Shown here: positions 1 through 11,706 of the stretch, piece after piece | Numbering within the stretch: position 1 is the stretch's first letter | How the letters are laid out: every line of letters begins with the position of its first letter | Source: Combretum micranthum | Taxonomy: Eukaryota > Streptophyta > Magnoliopsida > Myrtales > Combretaceae | Direction of reading: 5' to 3' | DNA length: 64,000 nt | Assembly: GCA_024138025.1 (NCBI GenBank) | Contig: JAMXBD010000058.1 | Coordinates: forward strand, 2,046,001 to 2,110,000 | Notes under the pieces: model-generated | What the model was told of the DNA's origin: nothing | Database searches by the model: none | Seen by the model: the letters and a program-made list of their open reading frames with translations, nothing else | Program-made: the position numbers and the translations under genes

Positions 1-350
1 AAGTATAGCATTTAAAGGAAATAAACTCACGATGCCATGTCGACTATTCTTCTTATATGGATGAGTCGCTCACACATTCCACTTAATCGAAATAATCTTC
101 GGGATAAAGGTATCCTTCGTCGGAGTCACCTAGCCAAAGAAAATACCCACAATGAGTATTTCTTGATGATTTTCTTGAATTTTGATAAGACAATGTCAAA
201 AGAATGTTAAAGTTCTTATAAAGGAAAGTTCCAACTTAAAATGGCCATAACTTGATCATTTTAACTCGAAATCATGCATATAATATACCGATTTCTACCT
301 ACTCGAAAAGATCTATCAATTTCTAAAATTATTTTTAATAAATGAGGTCA
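1..350 (+). repeat. Family A inverted arm (inner part)
   Basis: Inverted partner of about 3080-3420 and direct relative of about 22000-22280. The run around 236-310 (AACTTAAAATGGCCATAACT and what follows) can be traced almost base for base at 22185-22265. The outer part of this arm lies before the window. Confidence 0.7.
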
Positions 351-639
351 TATAGGATCTAAAACAGTGGCGACAAAATTCTATGGATTTTCTAATTCAA
401 AAACAACTTTGGTTCAATCAATCAAAATTTGTTTGATAAATACTTAGTTATCTATATAGTTGAAAAATTCTCTTTTTATGGTTATTTAGCTCATATTTTA
501 TTCATGCTCATGTGTTTATTGTCCAATCATGTTGCTCAAGTAAAATCATGTCGGTTTTGGAGTTTTTAGAAAATATAGTTTACAAGAATTTACTTTTGTA
601 AATCTCTTGAAATGAATATTTTGTTTCTTTTGTTTTCCA

Positions 640-2440
640 AAGATGTTTTATGTTGACTTATGTATATATATTTCCAAGTAACTTTTTGAAAATAACTTTT
701 CCTCTTTCTATGTTTTCTATTTCTTTGTCTATTTGTTTGCAAAAATCTTTGTTTGAAAATTCCTCATCCTTTCTTCATATTATGTTTTTCATAGAAATTA
801 TCCTTTCATAAAAATTTTATTTTCTTTTATAAAAACAAAGTGGAATTACAAGTGGTTTAAGAAGCTTTTTATAGTAAGAGTAGTTTCTAAAATCTTAGTG
901 GTTTCTTCTTATAACTTGAAAAGAGATAACTTTATTTTTGTTTAAACCATAGATCTTATACTTTTCATAAACTTATTTCTAGGTGTCAAAATCTCCTTTT
1001 TATTTTTAGAACTTGAAACTTTAGACAACAATTTAAATAAACATGAATTATGAGAAAATAATAGCAAGAAGAGTAACATAAATAATAAAGTTAAGTATTG
1101 GGAGTCTTAGCTTTTTCAAGGCTCCCGGGACTAAGAAGTAGACTAGTCCCAAAATAAAAATAAAATGAAAGAAAGAAAAATTTGTTTTGACTTGATGAGG
1201 ACAAGTCTAAGATTAGAGACTAGTCTTAAAACGACAAGGAATAAATAAATAAATTGCGATGGAATAAATAAATAAATAAATTGTATTGCATAAAATAAAT
1301 AAATTGCAAATGAGCTTATATGCTCTAAAGAATATGTATATATAATAATACTTAGATATAGTAACAATAATATGAACAAAAGTAATAACATAAACATAAA
1401 TAAATTTTCATGAACAAGAGCAATATATGAACATAATGTAGCTTCTATAACATTTAGTCTTTTGGAAACTCACACTATGGTCATGTAAAGTTACATGACA
1501 TGAGGAGAAGAGAGCAATATGAGATGGTTACCTAAAGAAGACTTTTGGTAGTGTTGTGTGGCTTTGGTTTTTGTTGTAGGTAGAAGTGGTTTTGGAATAA
1601 ATTGGAGAGAGTTTTGGGAGGATAGTTGGAGAGAGTTTTGAGAAAAGATTTTGAGAGAGTTTTAGTAAGAAATTTGTGGGTAGTAATTATGTGAATGAAG
1701 TGAAAGAGGAGAAGGGTATTTATAGGAAAATGTGGAGTGATTTTTGTATGATTAAAATAAAAGAAAAATAAAACAAATTGAGGAAGAGAGGGGTGGGGGT
1801 AGCGCCAGCCATAATGAGGAGAGAGGGGGAGTGTTTTTATTTTTTTTGTATTTTGTAGATTAAATGAAGTCATAAATAAAATAAATGTGAAATAAAGTTA
1901 TGGGAAAGGTAAAAAGTAAATGTTATAGGTTATGGTGTGTGTAAAAGTAGGTGTAAGAAAAAATAGAGATAAAAGAATAGTGTAGAATAGTAATGAATAG
2001 TGTAATGTAAAGTAGGTATGACTAATAAAGTACCGGTAGTAAGAAAATACGCGTATAAATGCGATATCTATTATTTTTATTTACCGAAAAATTCAAAATT
2101 GATATTTTTGAAAACCTTATATTTTTTCAAGTGTAACGGTATATTCGGAATATTTTTACTATTCCGGGCTCCGGGACACGTTTTTCAGGAACCGTGTCCG
2201 ATCGGGTTCAAGACGAGTTGCGGTTTTACTAATCTGATCTTTTCATGCTACCTTAGATAATTCCGCACTATTCTACATTCTAAACTTCTACTTATCCTCA
2301 TTGAGTTTCTTATTTGGGAGTGCCGAACTTTGGCTATTACGTCTAACTAGGGTTTTGTTGACCATTAGAGCTCCGGTTGACTTCTGGTTTAGGGTTTTAG
2401 GCTTAAACCGATTCCAAAAATTTGGGGATTTACATACACT
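640..2440 (-). repeat. Family A core, reversed
   Basis: Runs antiparallel to 24160-25820. Shared landmarks are the block at 2080-2240 (CCGGGACACG, then GAACCGTGTCCGATCGGGTT), the TATA block at 1714-1725, and the segment at 1090-1240 with GGGACTAGTC-like and AGACTTGTCCTCATC-like strings seen on the minus strand. Open frames here (for example 1143-1397 and 1532-1873) are low-complexity and are not kept between copies, so I do not call them genes. It looks like a transcribed, non-coding promoter-leader region. Confidence 0.6.
1714..1725 (-). promoter_or_regulatory. TATA box of family A core
   Basis: Minus strand reads CCTATAAATACC. The same box with similar flanks occurs in the cores at 24861 and 49326. 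A pyrimidine-rich leader with TTCACTTCNTT follows in all three, as expected of a pol II promoter in a transposable element. No transcript evidence is available. Confidence 0.5.
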
Positions 2441-3079
2441 TTACAAAGTCATAAAGTGGGAGAGAATTCTTGTTTAAATAAAAATTTTACTCAACTTCAA
2501 TTTTCTATCAATACTTTGGAATATAAAGGAATAGTCTAGTTTGAATACCACGAAATTTCCTTTCATAAAAATAGAATGATCATAAGGAATAAGATTAATG
2601 AACAAGGTTAATGAACAACTTAGGAAATCATTTCTTTAAATTTAAGAAAATATGGAATTATTACTACTTTCAAAAAGTATTAGAAACTAAGCTATAATAA
2701 ATTTAGAAAAGCGAAAATCATTCTTTTAAAATTTAAAAAGACTAAGGAAATGGAATTAAGGAAAAGAAAATACTCATTTAAAATATCTTGAGGAATTTTC
2801 TAGCAAGCTAAGAAGAAATTTTCAAATGTTTTACTTTTCCAAAATTTTAGAAGACTTTACTTTTACCAAAAAATTCATGGTTGAGACAACTTCATTAATT
2901 TCATGCATTTAACATGAGTCAATGAATATATATATATATACATATACACATTTCAAAGGTCTTTCAAACCATTATAATATCTATATCTTTGATACAAGTT
3001 TTTGTAAAAAGAAAAAAAAAAAAAGTAAGTTTTGCAAAATTCGTGGTGAATCTGATCACCACTGTTTCGGAGCTCAAAC

Positions 3080-4491
3080 GACTTATTTTGATGAAAATAG
3101 TTTTAGAATTGGATAGATCTTTTTGAATAGGTATAAAATGGTATATTGTATGTGCAATTCCGAGTTAAAATAACAAAATTATGGTCATTTTAAGTTGGAA
3201 TTGCCCTATAAACGAATTTTAACGATCTTATGACATAGTTTTTTATAAGTACCATAGAATCAACAAGAAATACTCATTATAGGTATTCTTCTTGATTAGG
3301 TGACCTCGAGGAGGAGTGTTCATATTCGGATGATTATTTCAATTAGTGGAATTACCAATCGACTCATCCATATGAAAGAAGTGTCATCATGGTTGAGTGA
3401 GTCTACTCCCCTTTATTGTTCGTACTTATGATTGTTCTTGTTAATTTATTTGCATTAGAATTAATGCAAGATAAAATGGAAGTTGTATGATAATATGTTG
3501 AAAGAACATTAAGTATATCGAAGCATGAATTGCTTGTAATAAGTTGTATGTGTATTATCACATTGAAGTGTTTGAAATTGGTTGATCACTTGTAAGAAAT
3601 TAAAATATAATAGCCAGGCTTTAATTAAAAATTTATGCATACACTTCATATGTTAAGTAATTTTGCATTCGCTATTATACAATTGGTGGGACAAGTGTAC
3701 GATAGTGGTGGTAGGCATAACCAGTATATCATGATTGTGGTGAGTAGGAGCTAGTAAAATCTACATAAATATTGGTGGCTCGTAGGAGCCGATAGTAACT
3801 ACATGTTTTGATGGCGTATAGGAGCCAATAAGATCTATAAAAATGTTTTAAAAAGAAGTAGTGGTCGTAATGGGCCAGAATACCTAAGCCTAAATGAAGG
3901 GCGTAATTCATTCAACATATGATTCCCGAAAAATCATATGTCTTGTATGCTCACATGTTTGTTGCATCCTATTTGCTTGCTTAATAAACTTAGTTGATAT
4001 TTTGTTTCAAGTATGAATTTTTGGGATTTACTTGCTAAGCCTGTAAGCTTACGTCCCTATAGATATTTTCATTCTCAGGAACACCTATTTTTGTACCTGA
4101 GGTCTCCTCTTATCCGCGTAAGTTTTCTTTTGGAGCTTTCGAAGGAAATCTAATTGAAGAATTATATTAGAATTCCTTTGAAATCTTTTGATGTAGTATT
4201 AATTAATATAAAAACTATTAGTTATTTCGATCATTGGGTTTTAGCAGGGGTATGCTCCTAAGAATCATGTAACAGATCTTTGATTATTAATATTATGATC
4301 TACTTATTTCTGGGTTCTTATATATTCATTATTACTTGCTTAGATCACACATCCCAAAAACGTCTCCTATTATCATGCTAGACGCCTTACATGTAATACT
4401 AAGACTTTCGCATGACTAAGGTGGTCATTCTTAAGTCTTGATATTATATGTGGCGGGTTGCCACGTTTACAGTACCCTTTGGGGTGTGACA
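3080..4491 (-). repeat. Family A outer arm with TGTCACACCCC end
   Basis: Read on the minus strand from 4491 it begins TGTCACACCCCAAAGGGTAC and goes on through AAACGTGGCA, AAGAATGACCACC and an ACATGTAAGGCG-like string. The same order occurs at 20909 and 62066 on the plus strand and at 5026 and 27027 on the minus strand. The inner 340 bases pair with 1-350. Confidence 0.65.
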
Positions 4492-5026
4492 ACATATGTG
4501 TGAAAATTTAAATGAACTTGTTTGAAATCATGATGCGAATGAAAAGTAATACCTTACTAAGTTAGTTGTAAACTTACACCCCCATAGATTTTGTTGAAAT
4601 AGGTATACCCGTGGCTTAAATCAAAGATCATGACATTAAGGAAGTCATGGAAGGATGTTAAACTTTTATAAAGGTAATAGAAACATAAGATGAAGTTATT
4701 TTTGTAAGGTTCCTTATTTGTAATGTATGTTATGTTAGTGTTTTGGAAATTTCTAAGAAGTGTATTTATTTTGACTTAGAGGCAATAGAAGGATATGCCC
4801 CTAAGAATTGTAATTTACCATGTTTATGTTTATGATAAGTATTCTCCTTGCCTTGTTATTTAATCATTATCAATGTAAATTGCGCTACTCCGATGTGTTT
4901 CTTTGGTTGTGATGTACGCCTTGTACATGATATGGAAGCCTCTACATAACTGAGGTAGTCATTCTTAGTCTTTAGTATTGTGTATGGCGGACTGCCACAT
5001 TTAGAGTACCCCTTCGAGGCGTGACA
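4492..5026 (-). repeat. Outer end of a second family A copy
   Basis: A further family A terminus in the same orientation, 535 bases beyond the first. The minus strand from 5026 reads TGTCACGCCTCGAAGGGGTA, and the body matches 4000-4491 in order. The simplest reading is that copy 1 inserted into the arm of an older family A element, of which this is the remaining tip. Confidence 0.55.
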
Positions 5027-5255
5027 AGTTATGTTGCATTATACTCTTCGTATTGTCTTTCAGAAATCTAGGTGAGTACGATAGTGGTCACAAGTTGTGC
5101 TTTTTCATCGAATCGCAACAAGTCAAAGAATTTCCTGAAGTTGGCAGTCTTCATTAAGGCAGCAGCCACTGTAGGACCTGTGCCTTGGTCATCAATTACT
5201 GGCATTTCCTTCTCTTCTCATGCCTTGAGTTGTGGCACTTCTTCCTCTTCAATCC

Positions 5256-7036
5256 TCAAATCATGGTTAACAACAATTGTCGTACCCCGTTAAGCATTGT
5301 GTGCGGGGAGTGGGTTGTTGCGTACATCATTCCCTTCAATGACAAGTTCTCCATTGTTAACCCGTTCATTAAATGTCTTCTTGAGTGTCCAACATTCTTA
5401 GTTAGATGACCTATAGTCCTGTGAAATCTACATAATTTAGTATCACTCTTTTCAATTACATTACGAAGGCGCTCAACCTTTGGGAGCTTGATGGGAGCTT
5501 GATGTTTCCGTCTCTCAACCATTGGTCAAGTACATCATGAACCTTCCCCATAGGACAAGGGAACGAGAGCACTAGTGGAATGCTCCTTGACTTATCGTTC
5601 CTTAGCTTCTTGGTATCCCTAGAACTGAGTGCTCCTTGACTTATTGTTCCTTAGCTTCTTGGTATACCTATAATTGAGTGCCCCTTAACTTGTCGTTCCT
5701 TAGCTTCTTAGTATCCCTGGAACTTTCTACCGAGACTGAGTTAACATCTGTAGCTCTCTTTCCAATTCCACCTTCTTCACGTTGTCTAGATATGGATTTC
5801 TTGGTCCTTCGTGCATTCCCAATGAGAGCAATAAAGGAACATAGATTGAGATTCTCGAGGTGGACGGCGTAGTCAATGGACATCCCTTAGATGTAGATCT
5901 TTACGAGTTCTTTCTTGTCACACATATCTTGAATGTCCAAAGAGCATTCCTTGAAACACTCGATGTAGTCCATAAGATCTTCCTTCAGCTTTTGTCGTGT
6001 TCTTCCCATATTGGTGATGGTGACCCGCTCTTGAGTAGAGAAGAATTTCTCTAGGAACAACTTGCACATTGTTCCTCATGAGTCAATGGACCCGGGAGGA
6101 GATTGACATATTGGGTGTATGCCTTCTCGGTCAGAGACTTAGAAAACTCTTTCAACTTTAAATCATCCTAAAACCCGTAGACTTCTAACATCTCAATGAA
6201 CTTCAGCAAATGTTCTTTACCATTACCCCTCTTGCAATCAAACAACATGAATTTAGGACTAATATAGTCCTTTGGGGAGGGCTTTACAACAATTCAGCGG
6301 TGATATGGAAGCTTTAAGTCAGTACTCCTGCAGAGGCCTTAGCTTGAATCTCCTTCAGATAAACATCAACATCTTCCTTTGTTATAAAGGATTCCTTTGA
6401 TGCAGATGCTAATGGAGCAGCTGGTAAAGCTGGTGCAGTAGGTGGAGTTGATGGAATTGGATAAACTAATGCGTGACCATTATTAGGTGAGAGAGCAATC
6501 TCACTCGAGTTGGTACTAGAGTGTACACGTGAGATGATGACCTGCTAAGTTGGGATCTAGTATTTTCTACTTCAGAGGCTGGTTGTTTCTCAACCGCAAC
6601 TTTGGTGATGGAGTGTGCACATTCACCTCTAGAGGCATGTTGACCTGAATAGTAGGAGTAGTGGCAGCTGGGATAAAGAGGGGGCGCTTTACGGCACAGC
6701 TGGGGTGGGGCCTGGTAAGGCTACACCTCAGAGTGCATCAGTATCAGCAACCAATCCTGGTATGTGATGGTAGAGTGCAACCAATGACTGGTTCAAGGCC
6801 TGACTGTTCTCTTATATGGTTCGCGTTATCTCTGTGCTACTTTCTTGTATAGTACGTATGATTTGTGCATTGTCAACAATGATACCTTGCATGTCGGCGG
6901 TAGGATTAGTATTGACATTAATGTTGACATCTTCCTATGCTGGCATGTCTAGATCGATTGTATTGGGGTTAGTGTTGCTAACGTCTTGATTCATGTTGTT
7001 ATCAGTGTTACTTGGCTTTCTTCTTGGGGGTGCCAT
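5256..7036 (-). pseudogene. gag of Ty3/gypsy element, broken
   Basis: Gag is the structural protein that packages retrotransposon RNA. The start is the ATG at 7036 (MAPPRRKPSN), 25 bases after the primer site. About 6069-5887 encodes a piece typical of the plant retrotransposon gag domain (FLEKFF, then RVTITNMGRTRQK and EDLMDYI). About 5450-5370 gives a degenerate zinc-knuckle-like stretch (LCRFHRTIGH), with the expected later cysteine lost. Several frameshifts and stops separate the pieces, so no full protein is possible. Lineage inside Ty3/gypsy is uncertain. Confidence 0.6.
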
Positions 7037-7060
7037 CACGATTGGTGTCAAAATCCTCAG

Positions 7061-7080
7061 GTCCCTAGTGGAGTCGCCAA
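7061..7080 (-). other. Primer binding site-like sequence
   Basis: Minus strand reads TTGGCGACTCCACTAGGGAC directly downstream of the LTR end and just before the gag start, where a tRNA primer would anneal. Similar GGCGACTC sites are known in some plant gypsy lineages. I do not assign the tRNA. Confidence 0.45.
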
Positions 7081-7690
7081 AATATAGATGAGGGTTCCTG
7101 TTGTTAGTGGTCACGCAAGTGTCGTGTGGGTTTCGCACTTGACACGTGACTTTAGAATACTGCTGAGGAGATGACACCTGCTAACGAAATGACTTGGAGA
7201 GAATAACAGGAGAGGAGGAATAGGCAGTTTTAGGGTCTCGAATGCACAAGTAACAGGTAAGGGAGCTTGAGTAAATCTCACGCATCAACCTTACAGTTCT
7301 TGCGCAGTTGAGATGGAAATTTGCTTGAGTTGACTTGATTGATCTTTCTAAGCAAAGCCTCCTCTATAGAATGATGTTTCTTCTCTCTCTAAAAGTTGCA
7401 AATGAGGAGTAATGATTAAGTATTTATAGGCACTTGACGTGGATGACGACTGTCAGATTACCTCAGTGATTGACAGATGAGATGGAGTAAGCTCAATTCA
7501 TGTTTATCTTGAATGAGCTCCTCATGGATCAATGCTAGCAGTCATCTGCTGTGTGTGCATGAGCTTGCCTACGAAAGGTTGGATGCGATGGACCGGTCTA
7601 ACAATCCTTGTTCTAAGCCCAAAAAGTCAAATCTCCCCAAACCATCTCAAAGATCGAACCAGGCTTGCTGAACCGTATCGCCTAGCCTGC
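7081..7690 (-). repeat. 5' LTR of the decayed gypsy element
   Basis: The upstream limit is uncertain. On the minus strand it holds a TATA box (CCTATAAATA, 7421-7430) about 340 bases before the primer site, as expected for an LTR with U3, R and U5. The inner edge is set by the primer site at 7080. No second LTR was found, so the outer edge cannot be fixed by comparison. Confidence 0.4.
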
Positions 7691-9039
7691 AATTCAAGCC
7701 CAATAATTAAATTATAATATATAAAATTATAAGTCTGCTTACAAGGTGCAAAGTGGCAGTAGTCTAATATGGTATCATGGAGTACTTCTCAATTTCCATC
7801 AATGTCTAAATTTTTTAATAATCTCACATCATTAAAATTTTCCTTTGCAATTTCTAATGACATTTTGCTTATTTATTTGTTTTATTTTATTTTATTTTTA
7901 TATTTATATTTTTTTGTATATTAATTTTTTTTTTTTTTTGTAATAAATGTTTTCATTCATAATTTACTAAGTAGTCCTTCATAATAAACTAACCTATGAT
8001 AGTGGACCCACCGGAAAATCTGTGGCTTACACACAAAAGGAGCAGTTGGCCAGAACCAACGCAAACCCAACTAAAACTACCGACCCTAACCCCCACTGCA
8101 ATCCTGAGGCACGATGCAATTGTGTTCGCCATTCTTTATTTTAATATTTACTTTATGGAGTTAGGCACATACTTTCCATCAACTTATCCAATTTTGGGAC
8201 TTCTTGATTCCTTTTGTTAATATTTTCTCCTAAAGTTATGATGTTTATGGCGACTTATGACAACCTTTTAGGTGAATTGTTTTGATCATGTATTAGGTGA
8301 ATATATCCATTTTTCATGCAAGTTCTTGAGTCCTGTTTTTGACTAGTGAAAATAATTAACCTGTCCTTTTCTTCTTTCTCTTCTCTAGTAAACTAGTACT
8401 GGTTGATTTGGTTGGAATCGGGGTTGGTGATGTGTGACAAAAATTGTTTATGCTTCGAATTGAAGAAATCCCATCTTATCTAAACTTGTGCCAAGATTTG
8501 TTTCCACCTTCAAGTTGACGTTTTCCTCAATAGAAAATCATTTGATGTAACATAGTGGAGAGCTGTTTTCACAACAGAACTGATCAAAAGAGTAGTTGGG
8601 ATTTGCGAATTATAGAAGTAATCCATCAGGGGCCTAGAAATCCTCCCACTTCTCTATGGCCAAGAATGTTGGTCAAAGTCCAAATATATTTTATATGTAG
8701 TATAAATATATTACATCCCGTGAACATATATTATTCTCATCTCTTCTTTTGATTAGTAGATAACTTCATACCAAAATGAATAAACTCAAACAGTAATATA
8801 TATTTATGAAATAGATGAATCTGGCCATAGTAAACGAATAAATTAATATCGCAATTGATCGGATTTTAATTATAATTATGATCATTGACTTTCTTCGGTG
8901 CATTGAAGCATGATTTTTTTTTCATACTCTTTTATTCTAATAACATATCGATTATGTTGCTTTCCACCATGAAAGAAATTATCTGCAGTCAAATTCTCCC
9001 TTTCAAATCATCCTCATTGCCATAATTGTTTTCCGACAA
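7691..9039. other. Intergenic, no gene seen
   Basis: AT-rich sequence with short homopolymer runs (for example T tracts near 7927-7940). Open frames are short, without recognisable motifs or plausible splice structure. Nothing supported. Confidence 0.5.
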
Positions 9040-9763
9040 TGATGGATGTTATTGGGAGTAAGTAGGTAAACCCGTTGTACATAATACCTATCCGTACCAT
9101 ACTCGACTAGGTAAAGTCCAGATAGGTATTAAAGGTCTAAATATAGATATGAAATCTTTATACTATATACTTACTATGAAACCTATACTCTATTATAAAT
9201 GAGATAGGTTTCAAATTATCATGTATCTATCCTATTACCTATTATATAATAATGTTAATACATAATCAATATTTAATAATGTCCAATTTTAATTTTATGA
9301 TCACTTGCATTCAAGATTATTATTTGTAGCGTGCTTTTCGGAAAGTTTTATTATAGAAAGATTTGTACTATTTTATTTTAGAATAACCTATTATATTGTT
9401 TTAGGATAATTATAGTTTTATGTACGTACTTGAACTACCAAATCATATACAAATATTGTTTATCTTCTAAGATCAATTAATATATAAATAGCTCTAAAGT
9501 TTTTAATTTTGGAATTTTCTTTAAGTATTATGATTTTGTTTAGTATCATATAAATAAGTTCTATGGGTATCCGTTGTTGGTTTCAACTTTCAAATATAAA
9601 CAGATTTTGTATATTGTAGAACTTATGATATGAATAAATTCTTTTAGAAATTTTTTGCCACATGTTATTTATACTGAATACGTGGAAATAAGATGATGTT
9701 ACTACATATTACATGAAACCATATCAAAAACTATAAACTTGAAGTTTTAGAAAGAAAAAAAAA

Positions 9764-9800
<37 letters not shown>

Positions 9801-10053
9801 TTTCATAAAAAAAAAAATTTATATGTTCTATAGGATACCCGATAGGTTTTACATGGTACATGGTGAGTATAATATGTCATAAGATAATCTATAAGTTTTA
9901 TAGGATACATGATTGGTACAATATACCATAGAATAGATTTCAAATATAAAATTTTAATACCGTATATTTTATAAGATAAGATATGAGTAATACTCCGTAT
10001 CCTACCTACCATATACCGGCCTACTCCTAAAACTTGTAACAACTATCCTTTCG
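9040..10053. mobile_element. Possible non-autonomous DNA transposon, about 1 kb
   Basis: The two ends look like an imperfect terminal inverted repeat. The left end has GGATGTTATTGGGAGTAAGT followed by AGGTAAACCCG. The reverse complement of the right end has GGATAGTTGTTAC, then AGGAGTAGGCCGG. The interior is full of GATAGGTA/TACCTATC-type words in both orientations and has no transposase. The layout recalls old hAT-type MITEs. I could not define a clean 8-bp target duplication, so this stays tentative. Confidence 0.3.
9764..9800. repeat. Compound microsatellite (AT)n(AG)n
   Basis: About ten AT units followed by about eight AG units, inside the possible DNA transposon. Confidence 0.95.
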
Positions 10054-11286
10054 TGTCTTATAAAATATAAAACTGGTAAAAGAAAAGAAAGAAATATTTT
10101 TCACACTCTTTTTTTTTTTTCTCTTCCTGGACCGTACCTCTCATTGACCCATCTTCATGAAACTCCACTTTCCAAAAACCCACAGGGTAAAAGAATTATT
10201 TATTCCTGTGAGAATAGGACTAGCTCTATGGTTTCAATGTCAAAGACGACATTTTTCTCGTATGAAAACAGGCCCACCTCTATGTGTCTAAACAGCTCAG
10301 ATTGTCACTAACTTGTAAATTAAATTGAGTAGGATTCAAGCACTTTCTTTTTCCAAATCTTAATCATGTCTTGTTAATTATAACATTTGAGAAATTGGAA
10401 TAACTTTCCGTCACAACATAATGCAATGATCATATTTAGAGTTTTAATGGGACATGTGAGCTCTTTAAGAACTTTTTCCTTCTGTCTCTTTTTATTTTAT
10501 CCAAACTCTTTATTTTAATAAGTGTTATATTAATTTATTCTCTATTTATTATTTAAAAAATAAACAAAATAAATGCATAATCATGTACATTTTTTTTACT
10601 ATTTACATTTATAAAAAATTTCAAAATACAAAACAATAAAGGATCACAAAAAGTTAAAAGAACCTTTCCAAGTGATGAAAAACTTATAAAAAGTAAATTT
10701 CAATATATAAAATTTTGTTAACAATTTTCATTAAAATACCATTGATAGATAGATATACATAACCACAGTTTAATTTTGAGTCAGGAGCCAACTTGATCCG
10801 TTATTGATAATTCTGAAAACAGAAATTGGTCTATGGAAGGTGGGTGTGAATCGACCAAAGACCTGCTGATTTAGTCAGGTTAGGCTAGGTCAGGCAAAAC
10901 ATTTTTGAAAAAAAGGGAAATTTTTGAAATGAATAATAGAAAAAATAATTGTTAATAAGAAACAAATATTTTAATAATTATTTCCTATTCATAATATTTA
11001 TCATGTTGTTATAAACAATACAAATAATAACTCTGCCGAACTTTTATTTCTCAACAATATGAGAGTTGTTTTTATTTTTGTGGGGCTCTCATGTATCTCG
11101 AATATTTTATAGTCTCACATTACTAATATTATAATTAAAAGTGGATGTCCTAGTGTATATATAAATGCATAACTTATAAATTTTTTTCAACAAATGGGTT
11201 AAAGACTAATGTTATCTTCTTTCAAGTTAAAAATATGTTTCACATTTTATTTTACTTAAACAGAGTCAAATATTTTGATTTTTTTC
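10054..11286. other. Intergenic upstream of the phytocyanin gene
   Basis: AT-rich, without open frames of note. No retroelement domain or clear repeat boundary recognised. It probably includes distal upstream sequence of the gene at 11707. Confidence 0.4.
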
Positions 11287-11541
11287 TTATAAAATATCAA
11301 AGTTCCCGATTTTTGAGGAATTGATATTAAATTGAGGAATTGCTACTCTCTTAAAATCGGGAATCGAACTGGCTTCCACAATTTCAGTTTTAGTTCCAAG
11401 ATCAAACCGAACTCTGGTGACCTGTGAGTTAGACATCACTTTCATAGGCTTCGAAATGATAAGAGCAAGAAAAGTGGCACCCACTCCTTTTGGAATTAGT
11501 TGGAAAGTCTCGTCAAATAATGAAGAATCCTTTTTTCCGAA
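11287..11541 (-). CDS. Unrecognised open fragment, 84 codons, divergent to the phytocyanin gene
   Basis: The minus strand is open from just after a TAA at 11542-11544 to a stop at 11287. It encodes a mixed-composition peptide (contains GVGATFLALI, SKPMKVMSNS and RVRFDLGTKTEIVEA), unlike the low-complexity frames elsewhere in the window. The first in-frame ATG is at 11484; the residues before it are also reasonable, which would suit a 3' exon or a gene remnant better than a whole small gene. It lies 70 bases upstream of the TATA box of the neighbour, on the other strand. I do not recognise the family. It may be a pseudogene fragment or chance. Confidence 0.2.
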   Translation of the reverse strand, partial: FGKKDSSLFDETFQLIPKGVGATFLALIISKPMKVMSNSQVTRVRFDLGTKTEIVEASSIPDFKRVAIPQFNINSSKIGNFDIL

Positions 11542-11610
11542 TTAAAGGTTCAAATTAGATTAAAGCAGACCAAACATTATTAACTCCAGTCTCCAGCCCT
11601 TTATTGTACC

Positions 11611-11619
11611 TATAAAAGG
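11611..11619 (+). promoter_or_regulatory. TATA box of the phytocyanin gene
   Basis: TATAAAAGG lies 96 bases before the start codon. A start of transcription near 11640 would leave a 5' leader of about 65 bases. No other good TATA box lies between this and the ATG. Confidence 0.7.
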
Positions 11620-11706
11620 AGAACTTGCATTACCCAATTCCACTCACAAGTAGCAAACCTTTCCATCAACTTTTAGTGTGTTATATATAGACAATAGATC
11701 GCCAGA

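Larger units (their letters stand above)
1..4491 (-). mobile_element. Family A long-inverted-arm repeat, copy 1 (left end outside window)
   Basis: Non-coding repeat with three parts. Bases 1-350 and about 3080-3420 are inverted copies of each other: both contain, on opposite strands, the string ATGGATGAGTCG, a block ending AATGAGTATTTCTTG, and the run TTCCAACTTAAAATG. Between them lies a core (about 640-2440) that matches, reversed, the core at 24160-25350. The right arm runs on to 4491, where it ends GGGGTGTGACA. No reading frame resembles a known protein. The element could be a foldback-type or long-TIR element, or two opposed insertions of a long LTR. That the same order (arm, core, inverted arm) recurs at 20909-27027 favours one element. 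No target duplication can be tested, because the left end is outside the window. Confidence 0.55.
5040..7690 (-). mobile_element. Decayed Ty3/gypsy element, 5' part only
   Basis: Reading on the minus strand from about 7690: an LTR with a TATA box, a primer-binding-like site directly after it, then a gag start codon at 7036 and a broken gag running to about 5256. Protease, reverse transcriptase and integrase are absent: the element is cut off at the family A terminus at 5026. The GGCGACTCCACT primer-site type differs from the Athila-like and CRM-like elements further along, so this is a separate lineage. It may be of the Tat/Ogre group, but that is a guess. Confidence 0.6.
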
